In this document: positions 17,493-28,585 of the stretch, piece after piece
How positions within the stretch are numbered: position 1 is the stretch's first letter
Layout of the letters: each line of letters opens with the position of its first letter
Assembly (NCBI GenBank): GCA_945957365.1
Contig: CAMFKI010000001.1
Coordinates: 248,001 to 312,000 of the forward strand
Reading direction: 5' to 3'
DNA length: 64,000 nt
Origin: an uncultured Alphaproteobacteria bacterium
Lineage (GTDB): Bacteria > Pseudomonadota > Alphaproteobacteria > Rhizobiales > Aestuariivirgaceae
Notes under the pieces: generated by a model
The model's database searches: none
Seen by the model: the letters and a program-made list of their open reading frames with translations, nothing else
What the model was told of the DNA's origin: nothing
Translations under genes and position numbers: made by a program

Positions 17493-17872
17493 CGTCGTTC
17501 TCCTGCTCATCTCTCAAAACCCGGGCTTTTGAAGCCACCAGCGATTTTTCGAGGGTTCATTGTGCGTTGCACCGTTGAATGCCCATATAGAGAGCAGTTG
17601 CAGCACAATCCAGATGCAGCTTTGCGTTTCAGACATGCGATTAACGCATGGATGAAATGTCGCTCCGCTTCCTCGAATGCATCCCCTTACGCAGCCGACT
17701 TACCGATGGATTACGTCGGTATTATAACCGTTATGCCCTTATTTCGGCCCAAGAACTTAATCCCCGTTAACCAGTCTCTTTTGGTCTTCGGAGTGTCGCT
17801 TTCTGGCAATATGCATGCTGCTGACGCATGGATATGTCTGTCGTTTATTGTGCAGTGCAGCAAAATTGAGAC
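17493..17872. other. Gene-free stretch upstream of the DUF1127 gene
   Basis: About 380 bases with visibly lower GC than the rest of the window. It must hold the promoter of the DUF1127 gene (minus strand). I see a TATAAT on the minus strand at about 17730-17735 and a TTAA-N6-TTAA pair at 17757-17770, one base short of a CtrA box, but no convincing promoter, small RNA or coding frame. Confidence 0.4.
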
Positions 17873-17901
17873 ACAAAAATACCCGGCCTTGCGACCGGGC
17901 A
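17873..17901 (-). terminator. Rho-independent terminator of the cold-shock gene
   Basis: Read on the minus strand: CCCGGTC, a GCAA tetraloop, GGCCGGG, then TATTTTTGTG. A GC-rich seven-pair stem with a GNRA loop followed by a T-run is a textbook terminator. It lies about 25 bases after the cold-shock stop codon. Confidence 0.8.
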
Positions 17902-17923
17902 TCGCGTGAAGAGTGTCGTTCGC

Positions 17924-18130
17924 TCAGGCGACGAGGTTGCCGGCCGAAGCCCTGCCCGTGCGCTTGTCGGTGACCACTTCGAAGGAAAGCTTCTGGCCTT
18001 CCTTCAGGGTCCTGAGACCGGCGCGCTCGACGGCGGAGATGTGGACGAAGATGTCCTTCTGGCCGTTGTCAGGCTGAATGAAACCATAGCCCTTCTGCTC
18101 GTTGAACCACTTCACTGTACCCGTATCCAT
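17924..18130 (-). CDS. cspA: Cold-shock domain protein, CspA family
   Basis: A 68-residue single-domain RNA chaperone that melts secondary structure in mRNA. Both RNA-binding motifs are intact: KGYGFIQP (RNP1) and DIFVHI (RNP2). It opens with the family pattern TGTVKWFNEQKG. AAGGA lies about eight bases upstream of the ATG. It is monocistronic and ends at a strong terminator. Alphaproteobacteria carry several Csp paralogues, so the cspA name indicates family only and not necessarily cold induction. Confidence 0.95.
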   Translation of the reverse strand: MDTGTVKWFNEQKGYGFIQPDNGQKDIFVHISAVERAGLRTLKEGQKLSFEVVTDKRTGRASAGNLVA

Positions 18131-18404
18131 GGGTGTCTTCCTTACGTTGGGTTGTCGTCAGCCCTGACGTGATCTCATGCGGCACGCCAAGACATTGGTC
18201 GAGAATTGGAGGAGTCTTGCGTGCGCGGCCCAACGGGTAGCGAAGCGGCCAATCGTCCGGCCCAGTTTTCGATAAAGGAATATATGTCGCAGTTCGGGCA
18301 GCGTTGCAAGATCAATCGCAGGTGTTTCTTTGCGTCATCTGCTAGTGTCATGCTCCGGCTAAGCTCGTGATAAATTCTGAAATCCGATTTATGGAGCGCA
18401 TCTC

Positions 18405-19916
18405 ATGTTCACCACCGCCCGCAGCCTCTCGATTGCCGCCCTGCTCTGCTGCGCAAATTTCGCCACACCGGCGCTTGCCGGCAGCGTGAACATCACCTTC
18501 CTGCTGACCAATGACATCTACAACCTCGAGAACGACTCGGGCCGCGGCGGCTTCGCCCGCCTCAATGCCGTGATCAAGGCCGAGCGGGCCAAGGGCGGCA
18601 ATGTCGTCTATGCTCATGGCGGCGACCTGATCTCGCCGTCACTGCTCTCCGGCCTCGACCAGGGCAAACACACCATCGTGCTCACCAACATCGCACCGCC
18701 CGACATCTTCACGCCGGGCAACCACGAATATGACTTCGGCGAGGAGGTGTTCCGTGAACGGATGAGCGAGGCCAGGTTCCCGGTCTTCGCCGCCAACCTG
18801 CGCGACAAGAGCGGACAGCCGCTGCCCGGCATCAAGGACACCGAGATCCGCGACATCGGCGGGCTGAAGGTCGGCTTCGTCGGACTGACGGAGGACGACA
18901 GCCCTGCGATTTCGAGCCCCGGCAGCAATCTCGTGTTCTCGCCCACGGGTGCGACGGCAGTGGCCCGCGCCAAGGACTTGAAGGCGCAGGGAGCCGACCT
19001 CATCGTCGCGGTGATCCACGCCGAACGCGACGTCGACCTCAAGCTCTACGACAGCGGGCTCTTCGATCTCGTCCTCTCGGGCCACGACCATGACCTCAGC
19101 CTGCTCTACAATGGCCGCACGGTGCTGGCGGAGTCGATGACGGAGGCGAACTACGTCACAGCCATCGACGTGAAGGCCGATGTTTCCGAGAAGGACGGCA
19201 AGCGCCGCGTCACCTGGTGGCCCGACTTCCGCGTCATCGACACGCTGGACGTGACGCCCGATCCCGAAACCCAGGCGAAGATCGATGGTTACAAGAAGGA
19301 GCTCGATGCCGACCTCAACGTGGTGATCGGCACAAGCACCGAGCCGCTCGACAGCCGCAAGGCCCTGGTCCGCACCCAGGAGACGGCGATCGGCAATCTC
19401 ATCGCCGATGCGCTGCGCGCCCAGACGCAGTCCGACATTGCGATCATCAACGGCGGCGGCATCCGCGGCAACAAGCAGTATCCGGCGGAGGTGCGGCTCA
19501 CCCGGCGCGACGTGCTCACCGAACTGCCTTTCGGCAACCGCGCGGTGAAGCTCGCCGTCACCGGCGACATGATCCGGGCAGCGCTCGAGAACGGCGTCAG
19601 CGACGTCGCCAATGCCGCGGGCCGCTTCCCGCAGGTCTCGGGCCTCACCTTCACCGCCGATTTGGCCAAGCCGCCCGGCCAGCGCGTCTCTGTCGTCATG
19701 ATCGCCGGCAAGCCGCTGGACCCCGCGGCGAAATACACGCTCGCCACCAACGACTACATGGCCGGCGGCGGCGATGGTTACACCGCACTCGAAGCCGGCA
19801 CGGCCCTGCTCGGCGCGCGCGACGGCAAGCTGATGGCCAATGAGGTGATGGCCTGGATCACTGCGCAGAAGACCGTGGCGCCAAGGGTCGAGGGGCGGAT
19901 CGATCTCAAGATGTGA
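18405..19916 (+). CDS. UshA-like 5'-nucleotidase/metallophosphatase
   Basis: A 503-residue periplasmic phosphoesterase expected to hydrolyse nucleotides or related esters. A Sec signal peptide ends at about residue 25 (ATPALAG). The metallophosphatase domain contains LLTNDIYN (35-40), GGD, GNHEYDF, VIHAE and SGHDHD. The C-terminal 5'-nucleotidase domain has NGGGIRG and TNDYMAGGGDGY, which bind the substrate. The first metal motif is usually D-x-H; here it is D37-Ile-Tyr39. Some UshA relatives carry D-V-Y at this place, so this is probably a subfamily trait. Stand-alone gene ahead of an aminopeptidase gene. Confidence 0.88.
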   Translation: MFTTARSLSIAALLCCANFATPALAGSVNITFLLTNDIYNLENDSGRGGFARLNAVIKAERAKGGNVVYAHGGDLISPSLLSGLDQGKHTIVLTNIAPPDIFTPGNHEYDFGEEVFRERMSEARFPVFAANLRDKSGQPLPGIKDTEIRDIGGLKVGFVGLTEDDSPAISSPGSNLVFSPTGATAVARAKDLKAQGADLIVAVIHAERDVDLKLYDSGLFDLVLSGHDHDLSLLYNGRTVLAESMTEANYVTAIDVKADVSEKDGKRRVTWWPDFRVIDTLDVTPDPETQAKIDGYKKELDADLNVVIGTSTEPLDSRKALVRTQETAIGNLIADALRAQTQSDIAIINGGGIRGNKQYPAEVRLTRRDVLTELPFGNRAVKLAVTGDMIRAALENGVSDVANAAGRFPQVSGLTFTADLAKPPGQRVSVVMIAGKPLDPAAKYTLATNDYMAGGGDGYTALEAGTALLGARDGKLMANEVMAWITAQKTVAPRVEGRIDLKM

Positions 19917-19959
19917 GCCGCCTGTTGCTGCCCTGCGGCACGCGGGCTAGGTTTCGGTC

Positions 19960-21741
19960 ATGACAAACATCCACAAGACTCACCTCGCCCTACTCCGTGC
20001 CGAACTGAAGAAACAGAAGCTCACCGGCTTCTTCGTGCCACGGGCGGACGAGTTCCAGGGCGAATATGTGCCCGCCTATGCCGAGCGGCTGCGCTGGCTC
20101 ACCAACTTCCGCGGCAGTGCGGGGATCGCCATCGTGACGCTTAAGAAGGCGGCCATCTTCGTCGACGGGCGCTACGTGATCCAGGTGCGCCAGCAGGTGG
20201 ACGAGAAGATCTTCGCGCCCTTTCATCTCATGGAAGAGCCGCCCTCGTCGTGGATATCCAAGAACCTCCGGAAGGGCGACCGGCTGGGCTTCGACCCGTG
20301 GCTGGTCACCGCCGAGCAGGCGAAACGCCTGGCCGAGGCCTGCGCCGGCGTCGGCGCCAGCCTGGTGCCGGTCGCGGCCAACCCCATCGACGCGGTGTGG
20401 CATGACCAGCCGGCGAGGCCTTCCGCCGAACTCGCCACACAGCCCACGCAGTTTGCCGGGGTGACCGCGGCCGAAAAATTGAAGGACATACGCAAGGGCT
20501 TAGGCGCCGTCGACGCCGTGGTGCTGACGCAGCCGGATTCGGTCTCGTGGCTGTTCAACCTGCGCGGCTTCGACGTGCCGCACACGCCGGTGGTGGCCGC
20601 CTATGCCATCCTGCCCGCCAAGGGCAAGGCGCAGATCTTCATCGCGCCGGAAAAGCTCACCGAGGAGGTGAAGGCGCATTTGCGTCCGATCGCGACCATC
20701 CACGCGCCCAAGGACATTGGCCCGGCGCTGAAAGCGTTGGGCAAGGCCAGGGCGCGCGTCCAGATCGACCCGGCCTGGACGCCGGAGCGCATCCGCGACC
20801 TGCTGGTCAAGGCCAGGGCCACGGTGGTGACCGGCACCGAACCCATCTCGCTGCCCAAGGCGCGCAAGAACAGGATCGAACAGGAAGGTGCGCGCGCCGC
20901 GCAGAAGCGCGATGGCGTGGCGGTGAGCCGCTTCCTGCGCTGGCTCGAGACGGAGGCTCCGAAGGGCGGCCTCACCGAACTCGATGCCGCAGCGAAGCTC
21001 AAAGCCTTCCGCGAAGCGACCGGCGAATTGAAGGATCTTTCCTTCGAGACCATTCCGGCCTCGGGTCCGCATGCGGCCATCCCGCATTACCACGCGACGG
21101 AAGAGTCGAACCGCAAGCTGGGAACGAACGAGATCTTCCTCGTCGACAGCGGCGCACAATATATCGACGGTACGACGGACATCACCCGCACGGTGATCCT
21201 CGGCACCCCCACGGCGGAGATGAAGGACCGCTTCACCCGCGTGCTGAAGGGCATGATCGGCCTCTCCATGGCGCGCTTCCCGAAAGGCACGACGGGTTCG
21301 CAGCTCGACATCCTGGCGCGCCAGAACCTGTGGAACGCCGGGCTCGATTTCGATCACGGCACCGGCCATGGCGTCGGCGCCTATCTCTCGGTGCACGAGG
21401 GCCCGGCCCGCATCAACAAGTCGGACCGCACGCCGCTGGAGCCCGGCATGATCCTCTCCAACGAGCCCGGCTTCTACAAACAGGGCGACTATGGCATCCG
21501 CATCGAGAACCTCGTGATGGTGCACGAGGCCAAGACGATCACCGGCGGCGATCGCCCCATGCTCGGCTTCGAGACGCTGACACTCGCCCCCATCGACCGG
21601 CGGCTGATCGACGTGGGCCTGCTGTCGGAGGCCGAGCGCCACTGGCTCGACGCCTATCACGCGCGGGTGCTGAAGGAAGTGGGCGACCACCTCGAGGGCG
21701 ATGAACTGGCCTGGCTCAAGAGGGCCTGCGCGCCCCTCTAG
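19960..21741 (+). CDS. Aminopeptidase P family (Xaa-Pro) metallopeptidase
   Basis: A 593-residue peptidase of family M24B, which removes the N-terminal residue when proline is second. It has the three-domain form known from cytosolic aminopeptidase P: two creatinase-like N-terminal domains (about 1-310), the pita-bread catalytic domain, then a short C-terminal cap. The dimetal ligands are visible in order: Asp in LVDSGAQYIDGTTDITRT (two), His in GTGHGVGAYLSVHEGP, Glu in LSNEPGFY and Glu in GIRIENL. No signal peptide, so cytoplasmic. It follows the nucleotidase by 43 bases and may share its transcript. Confidence 0.93.
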   Translation: MTNIHKTHLALLRAELKKQKLTGFFVPRADEFQGEYVPAYAERLRWLTNFRGSAGIAIVTLKKAAIFVDGRYVIQVRQQVDEKIFAPFHLMEEPPSSWISKNLRKGDRLGFDPWLVTAEQAKRLAEACAGVGASLVPVAANPIDAVWHDQPARPSAELATQPTQFAGVTAAEKLKDIRKGLGAVDAVVLTQPDSVSWLFNLRGFDVPHTPVVAAYAILPAKGKAQIFIAPEKLTEEVKAHLRPIATIHAPKDIGPALKALGKARARVQIDPAWTPERIRDLLVKARATVVTGTEPISLPKARKNRIEQEGARAAQKRDGVAVSRFLRWLETEAPKGGLTELDAAAKLKAFREATGELKDLSFETIPASGPHAAIPHYHATEESNRKLGTNEIFLVDSGAQYIDGTTDITRTVILGTPTAEMKDRFTRVLKGMIGLSMARFPKGTTGSQLDILARQNLWNAGLDFDHGTGHGVGAYLSVHEGPARINKSDRTPLEPGMILSNEPGFYKQGDYGIRIENLVMVHEAKTITGGDRPMLGFETLTLAPIDRRLIDVGLLSEAERHWLDAYHARVLKEVGDHLEGDELAWLKRACAPL

Positions 21742-21833
21742 GCGACGCGCGGGCAACCATCTCGCGTCCGAGACTGGACACTGCCGCCGCAGCGGGTCTA
21801 GCATTCACGCCTTCATATGCTTGGGAGATTGCA

Positions 21834-22718
21834 ATGCGGCTCGCTGGTGTCGTGCTTTCCACCCTGTTCCTGTCTGCCGCAGTTCCCCTCGCGGGCGCTG
21901 CGGAGATCGCCGTGATCAACGACAAGGCGCTGTTCCCCGAAGGGCCCGTCATGTCGCAGGGCAAGCTTCTCTACGTCGAGTATGCAGGAAACACCGCCGA
22001 CTCGTGGGACGGCAAGAGCAATACGCAGTTCTGGAAGCAGGACGGTTGCGGCCCTTCCGCCATCGTGCCGCTGGGCAGCAACTTCGGCATCACCTGCTAT
22101 GATTCAGGCCAGCTTGTGGTCATCACGCCGGACGGCAAGACACTGAAATCCTATGATGCAGATACGGCTGGAAACAAGCTGCAGGGGCCCAACGACGGCG
22201 CGCCGGACGGCATGGGCGGCGCCTATTTCACGCTTTCGGGCCCGTGGGAATCCGGCCCCATCGTCGGCCGTGTCGTCCACCTCGACAAGGACGGAAAGCT
22301 GACGGAGGTCGCCAATGACCTGCATTATGCCAATGGCATCGTGATCGGCAAGGACGGCCGGCTCTACGTGAACGAGTCCGAGGCGGGCCGCGTCATTTCC
22401 TTCAAGATCGAGGCGGACGGTTCGCTCTCCGACCGCCGCCTCTTCATCAGGCTCTATCAGATGGGGCAGTCGCCCGAGGCCTATCCGGACGGCATCAAGC
22501 TGGGGCCGAACGGCAACTTCTTCGTCGGCCGCTACGATGTCGCCGAGATCCTGGAGGTCACGCCGGACGGCAAGCTGAAGGCAACCTACAAGGTGCCCTC
22601 CACGGCTTCGCCCAACATGACCTTCAGCGATGACGGCAAGACCATGTATGTGATGGCGATCGACAACACCAAGGGCGCTCCCTACGAGGGCAAGGTCTAT
22701 GCGGTTCCGCTCAACTAG
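21834..22718 (+). CDS. Secreted SMP-30/gluconolactonase-like beta-propeller
   Basis: A 294-residue protein with a Sec signal peptide cut at about residue 23 (PLAGAAE). The mature part shows SMP-30/gluconolactonase/LRE features: LFPEGPV near the start (metal-binding Glu), GPNDGAPDGMGGAYFT, LHYANGIVIGKDGRLYVNES and YPDGIKLGPNGNFFVG, with the Asn and Asp ligands expected around the central cation. Members hydrolyse lactones or related esters; the substrate is unknown. It ends nine bases from the stop of convergent azlD. Confidence 0.8.
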   Translation: MRLAGVVLSTLFLSAAVPLAGAAEIAVINDKALFPEGPVMSQGKLLYVEYAGNTADSWDGKSNTQFWKQDGCGPSAIVPLGSNFGITCYDSGQLVVITPDGKTLKSYDADTAGNKLQGPNDGAPDGMGGAYFTLSGPWESGPIVGRVVHLDKDGKLTEVANDLHYANGIVIGKDGRLYVNESEAGRVISFKIEADGSLSDRRLFIRLYQMGQSPEAYPDGIKLGPNGNFFVGRYDVAEILEVTPDGKLKATYKVPSTASPNMTFSDDGKTMYVMAIDNTKGAPYEGKVYAVPLN

Positions 22719-22727
22719 CGCTGCCGG

Positions 22728-23023
22728 CTAGGCGAAGATCCAGCGCAGGGCCACCACGCTCACGATCCCGACGATGATCGTCACCGTCAGCGGCAGGCGG
22801 AAAAAGGCGGCGACCGCCGTGATCGCCGCGGCGATGGACTCGGCCCATCCGGTGGTCAGGATCACCGGCGCAATCACCGCCATCAGCACGGCCGGCGGCA
22901 GCGCGTCGAGGGCCGCCTTGCTGCGGCCCGAGACGTTGAGGCCGCGCAGCAGGTAGAAGCCCGAAAGCCGCGTCAGGTAGGTGGCGATGCCCATGCCGAG
23001 GATGGCGAGAACGGCGGATGTGT

Positions 23024-23027
<4 letters not shown>
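22728..23027 (-). CDS. azlD: Branched-chain amino acid exporter small subunit AzlD
   Basis: A 99-residue membrane protein with about four helices, the small subunit of the AzlCD (LIV-E) exporter for leucine, isoleucine and valine analogues. The helix pattern and the segment MGIATYLTRLSGFYLL are typical. Its ATG overlaps the azlC stop by four bases (ATGA), so the two subunits are translationally coupled. It is the last gene of the long minus-strand block. Confidence 0.9.
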
Positions 23028-25824
<2,797 letters not shown>

Positions 25825-27495
25825 CTAACCCTTGGCCCCCAGCAGCTCGTCGGCCTGGGCGCGCGCCGCTTCCGTGACCTTGGCACCCGACAGCATGCGC
25901 GCCACTTCCTCGCGGCGGCTCTTGTCGGAGAGCGGCTGCACGCGTGTCACCATGCGCTTCGAGGCCACCTCCTCCATCTTGGAGATCAGCATGTGCTGCG
26001 AGGCGCGCGCCGCCACCTGCGGGCTGTGCGTGACGGCGAGCACCTGCAGGGTCTCGGCCAGCCGTGCCAGCCGCGCGCCGATGGCATCGGCCACCGCACC
26101 GCCGACGCCGGTGTCGATCTCGTCGAAGACCAGGGTGGGGGCGGAGCCCTTCGAAGCCAGGATCACCTTGAGCGCCAGCATGAAGCGCGCCAGCTCGCCG
26201 CCCGAGGCCACCTTCATCAGCGGCGCCAGCGGCGTTCCCGGGTTGGCGGCCACCATGAATTCGACGCGGTCGATGCCGGTGGGCCCAGGCTTTCCCGCAT
26301 CGGTGTCGAGAGCGGTCTCGAACCGGGCGCGCTCGAGCTTCAGCGGCGGCAGTTCGGCCATCACCGCCTTGTCGAGTGCCTTCGCCGTCCTGCGCCGCTT
26401 GTTCGAGAGCTTCTCGGCCGCCGCATCGAAGGCCTCGCGCGCGGCCCGGAATTCCTGTTCGAGTTTCCTGAGTCGCCCGCCGCCATCGGTCAGCGCCTTG
26501 AGCTCATCATCGAAGCGTTCGCGCACGTCGGCCAGCGTGTCGACGGTGCATTTGAACTTGCGTGCCGCCGCGCGCAGCGCGAACAGCCGCTCCTCGGATT
26601 TCTCGAGCTCCTTGGGGTCGAAGACGAAGGCGCGCTGGGCTTCGGCGATGGCGCGCTCGGCTTCCGAAACCTCGGCCAGGACACGGTCGAGGGCCTGACA
26701 GACATGGTCAAGCCGGCCGCCCGCGCCCTCGCGGCGGCGTTCGAGCTTGCGCAGTGCTGCGTTGAGGCGGGCAACCGACGTGCCGTCGCCGGCCAGCGCC
26801 TCCTCGGCATCACCGAGCGCCTCGGCATATTGCTCGGCGGACATCATCATCTGACGCGCTTCGGCGAGCATCGCTTCCTCGCCCGCAATGGGGTTGAGTG
26901 CACGCAGCTCTTCCGCCGCATGCTCGAGATAGTCGCGCTCGGCCTCGGCGCGATCCATCAATGCGCGATGCGCGGCCAGCGCCTCCTCGGCGGCCGAGGC
27001 CCGGGCCCAGAGCTGGGCCACCTCGTTCACCTCCTGCTCATGGCCGCCGAAGGCATCGAGTAGGCGGCGGTGAGCGGTGACGTCGACCAGCGCGCGGTCG
27101 GCGTGCTGGCCGTGGATCTCGGCAAGCGCCAGCGCGATCTGGCGCAGCAGGTTGAGGCTCACCGGCTGGTCGTTGATGGCGGCGCGGCTCGGGCCATCGG
27201 CATTCTGGATACGGCGGATCACCAGTTCGCCATCGGCATCGACGCCCTGCTCCTTCAGGATCGCGAAGGCCGGATGGCTGCGCGGCAGGGCGAAGGCCGC
27301 CGTCACCACGCCGCGTTCAGCGCCGTTGCGCACCAGCGAGCTGTCGCCGCGTGCGCCGAGCGCCAGGCCCAGCGCATCGAGCAGGATCGATTTGCCGGCA
27401 CCGGTTTCACCGGTGAGCACGGTCAGCCCCTTGTCGAGAGCGATGTCGAGCTTCTCGATCAGGACGATGTCGCGAATGGAGAGAGCGGTGAGCAT
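25825..27495 (-). CDS. recN: DNA repair protein RecN
   Basis: A 556-residue SMC-like ATPase acting in double-strand break repair. Walker A (GETGAGKSILLDALGLALG) is near the N-terminus. A central coiled coil fills about 160-370. The C-terminal head has VASGGELARFMLALKVIL and Walker B LVFDEIDTGVGG, with THSPQVAA after it. I chose the second ATG (27495, MLTALSIRDIVLIEKL), where family members normally start; the first ATG at 27504 adds three residues. It follows bamD by about 35-45 bases and precedes ligA. Confidence 0.95.
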   Translation of the reverse strand: MLTALSIRDIVLIEKLDIALDKGLTVLTGETGAGKSILLDALGLALGARGDSSLVRNGAERGVVTAAFALPRSHPAFAILKEQGVDADGELVIRRIQNADGPSRAAINDQPVSLNLLRQIALALAEIHGQHADRALVDVTAHRRLLDAFGGHEQEVNEVAQLWARASAAEEALAAHRALMDRAEAERDYLEHAAEELRALNPIAGEEAMLAEARQMMMSAEQYAEALGDAEEALAGDGTSVARLNAALRKLERRREGAGGRLDHVCQALDRVLAEVSEAERAIAEAQRAFVFDPKELEKSEERLFALRAAARKFKCTVDTLADVRERFDDELKALTDGGGRLRKLEQEFRAAREAFDAAAEKLSNKRRRTAKALDKAVMAELPPLKLERARFETALDTDAGKPGPTGIDRVEFMVAANPGTPLAPLMKVASGGELARFMLALKVILASKGSAPTLVFDEIDTGVGGAVADAIGARLARLAETLQVLAVTHSPQVAARASQHMLISKMEEVASKRMVTRVQPLSDKSRREEVARMLSGAKVTEAARAQADELLGAKG

Positions 27496-27539
27496 GGCCC
27501 GCATTTATAGCGGAGTCGCGCTCCCGCGCGACAGCCGAA

Positions 27540-28466
27540 TTACAGGGGATTTACGGCGTTGAAGGCCTTGGTGATCCACGACTCGCTGCTGGCCTCCGGC
27601 GGCTTGCCGTCGGATGAGACCAGCTGATAGGCATCCTTGTACCACTGGGAGTTGGGATAGTTGGTGCCGAGCACGGCAGCGGCCGTCTGCGCCTCCGACA
27701 CCACGCCAAGCGCCATGTAGCCCTCGGTCAGGCGATACAGCGCCTCGGGTGTCTGGCTGGTGTTGCGGTAGTTGGTGACCACGGTCTTGAAGCGGTTGAT
27801 GCCGGCGAGATAGGCGCCCTGGCGATAGTAGTAGCGACCGACTTCCATTTCCTTGCCCGCAAGGTGGTCGCGCGCCACCAGCACCTTCTGGGCGGCATCG
27901 CCCGCATAGGGCGTGCCGGGGAAGCGCTGCGAGACTTCCTCGAGCGCCGACAGCGCCTTCTGTGTCGCCGACTGGTCGTGCTTGGTATTGGCGATCTGGT
28001 CGTAGGAGGAGACGGCGACGAGGTAATAGGCGTAGCCCACATCCTTGCCGCCGGGATGCAGCGTGATGTAGCGGTTGGCGGCGTTGATGGCGTCGTCCCA
28101 CTTGCCGAGCTTGTAGCCGATATAGGCCTCCATCAGGATGGCCTGCGTGGCATAGCTCGAATAGGGGTACTGGCGTTCGACTTCCCCGAACTCCTTGAGC
28201 GACGACTTGTAGGAACCGTTGTTGAGGTCGGTCAGCGCCTGGTTATAGGCCTTGGCGACCGCGGCATTCTCCTGGGCCGCGGCCATGTCGGGCGCCAGCG
28301 CTGCGGATGAGGCGGCAGCGGCGGAGGATGAGGAGGCACTCGAATCATCGCCCCAGATGCCATCCAGAACATTCGTGGCGCAGCCCGAGAGCAGCACCGC
28401 GACTATAAGCGCCGCAAATCCTTGCGAAAATCGTTTCGTCGCCGGCACCGAGAAATCCACTTGCAC
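27540..28466 (-). CDS. bamD: Outer-membrane assembly lipoprotein BamD
   Basis: A 308-residue lipoprotein of the BAM complex that folds outer-membrane beta-barrels. The GTG start at 28466 gives a signal peptide with the lipobox LLSGC. A low-complexity Ser/Ala linker follows (about 40-65). TPR-like helices then cover about 70-280 (YNQALTDLNNGSYKSSLKEF, EVERQYPYSSYATQAILMEA, RFPGTPYAGDA). In many alphaproteobacteria lpxC lies just upstream of this gene; here ftsZ does, with a terminator between them. Confidence 0.95.
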   Translation of the reverse strand: MQVDFSVPATKRFSQGFAALIVAVLLSGCATNVLDGIWGDDSSASSSSAAAASSAALAPDMAAAQENAAVAKAYNQALTDLNNGSYKSSLKEFGEVERQYPYSSYATQAILMEAYIGYKLGKWDDAINAANRYITLHPGGKDVGYAYYLVAVSSYDQIANTKHDQSATQKALSALEEVSQRFPGTPYAGDAAQKVLVARDHLAGKEMEVGRYYYRQGAYLAGINRFKTVVTNYRNTSQTPEALYRLTEGYMALGVVSEAQTAAAVLGTNYPNSQWYKDAYQLVSSDGKPPEASSESWITKAFNAVNPL

Positions 28467-28529
28467 CCGAGAATCGCCCCTGTTGAAATCCTGGCGCGCC
28501 CCACGCCAGGCCGAGACGCGTTAAATGCG

Positions 28530-28560
28530 GCAAACCCGGCGGAAGTGTGACCCGCCGGGC
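28530..28560 (-). terminator. Rho-independent terminator after ftsZ
   Basis: On the minus strand CCCGGCGG (28559-28552 region) pairs with CCGCCGGG (28542-28535 region) around a 9-base loop and is followed by TTTGCCGCATTT. It lies just after the ftsZ stop, in the 119-base gap before bamD. This implies that bamD-recN-ligA has its own promoter. Confidence 0.65.
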
Positions 28561-28585
28561 ATGCCCTGTTTCCCTGCTAAATCAA

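Noticed and set aside
17757..17770. TTAA-TCCCCG-TTAA pair, possible second CtrA box
   Set aside because: The spacer is six bases, not seven, and no gene starts close by in a suitable direction.
17286..17909. Plus-strand open frame of 207 residues across the DUF1127 gene and spacer
   Set aside because: It opposes the DUF1127 gene, then crosses AT-rich non-coding sequence, with no family resemblance and no ribosome site.
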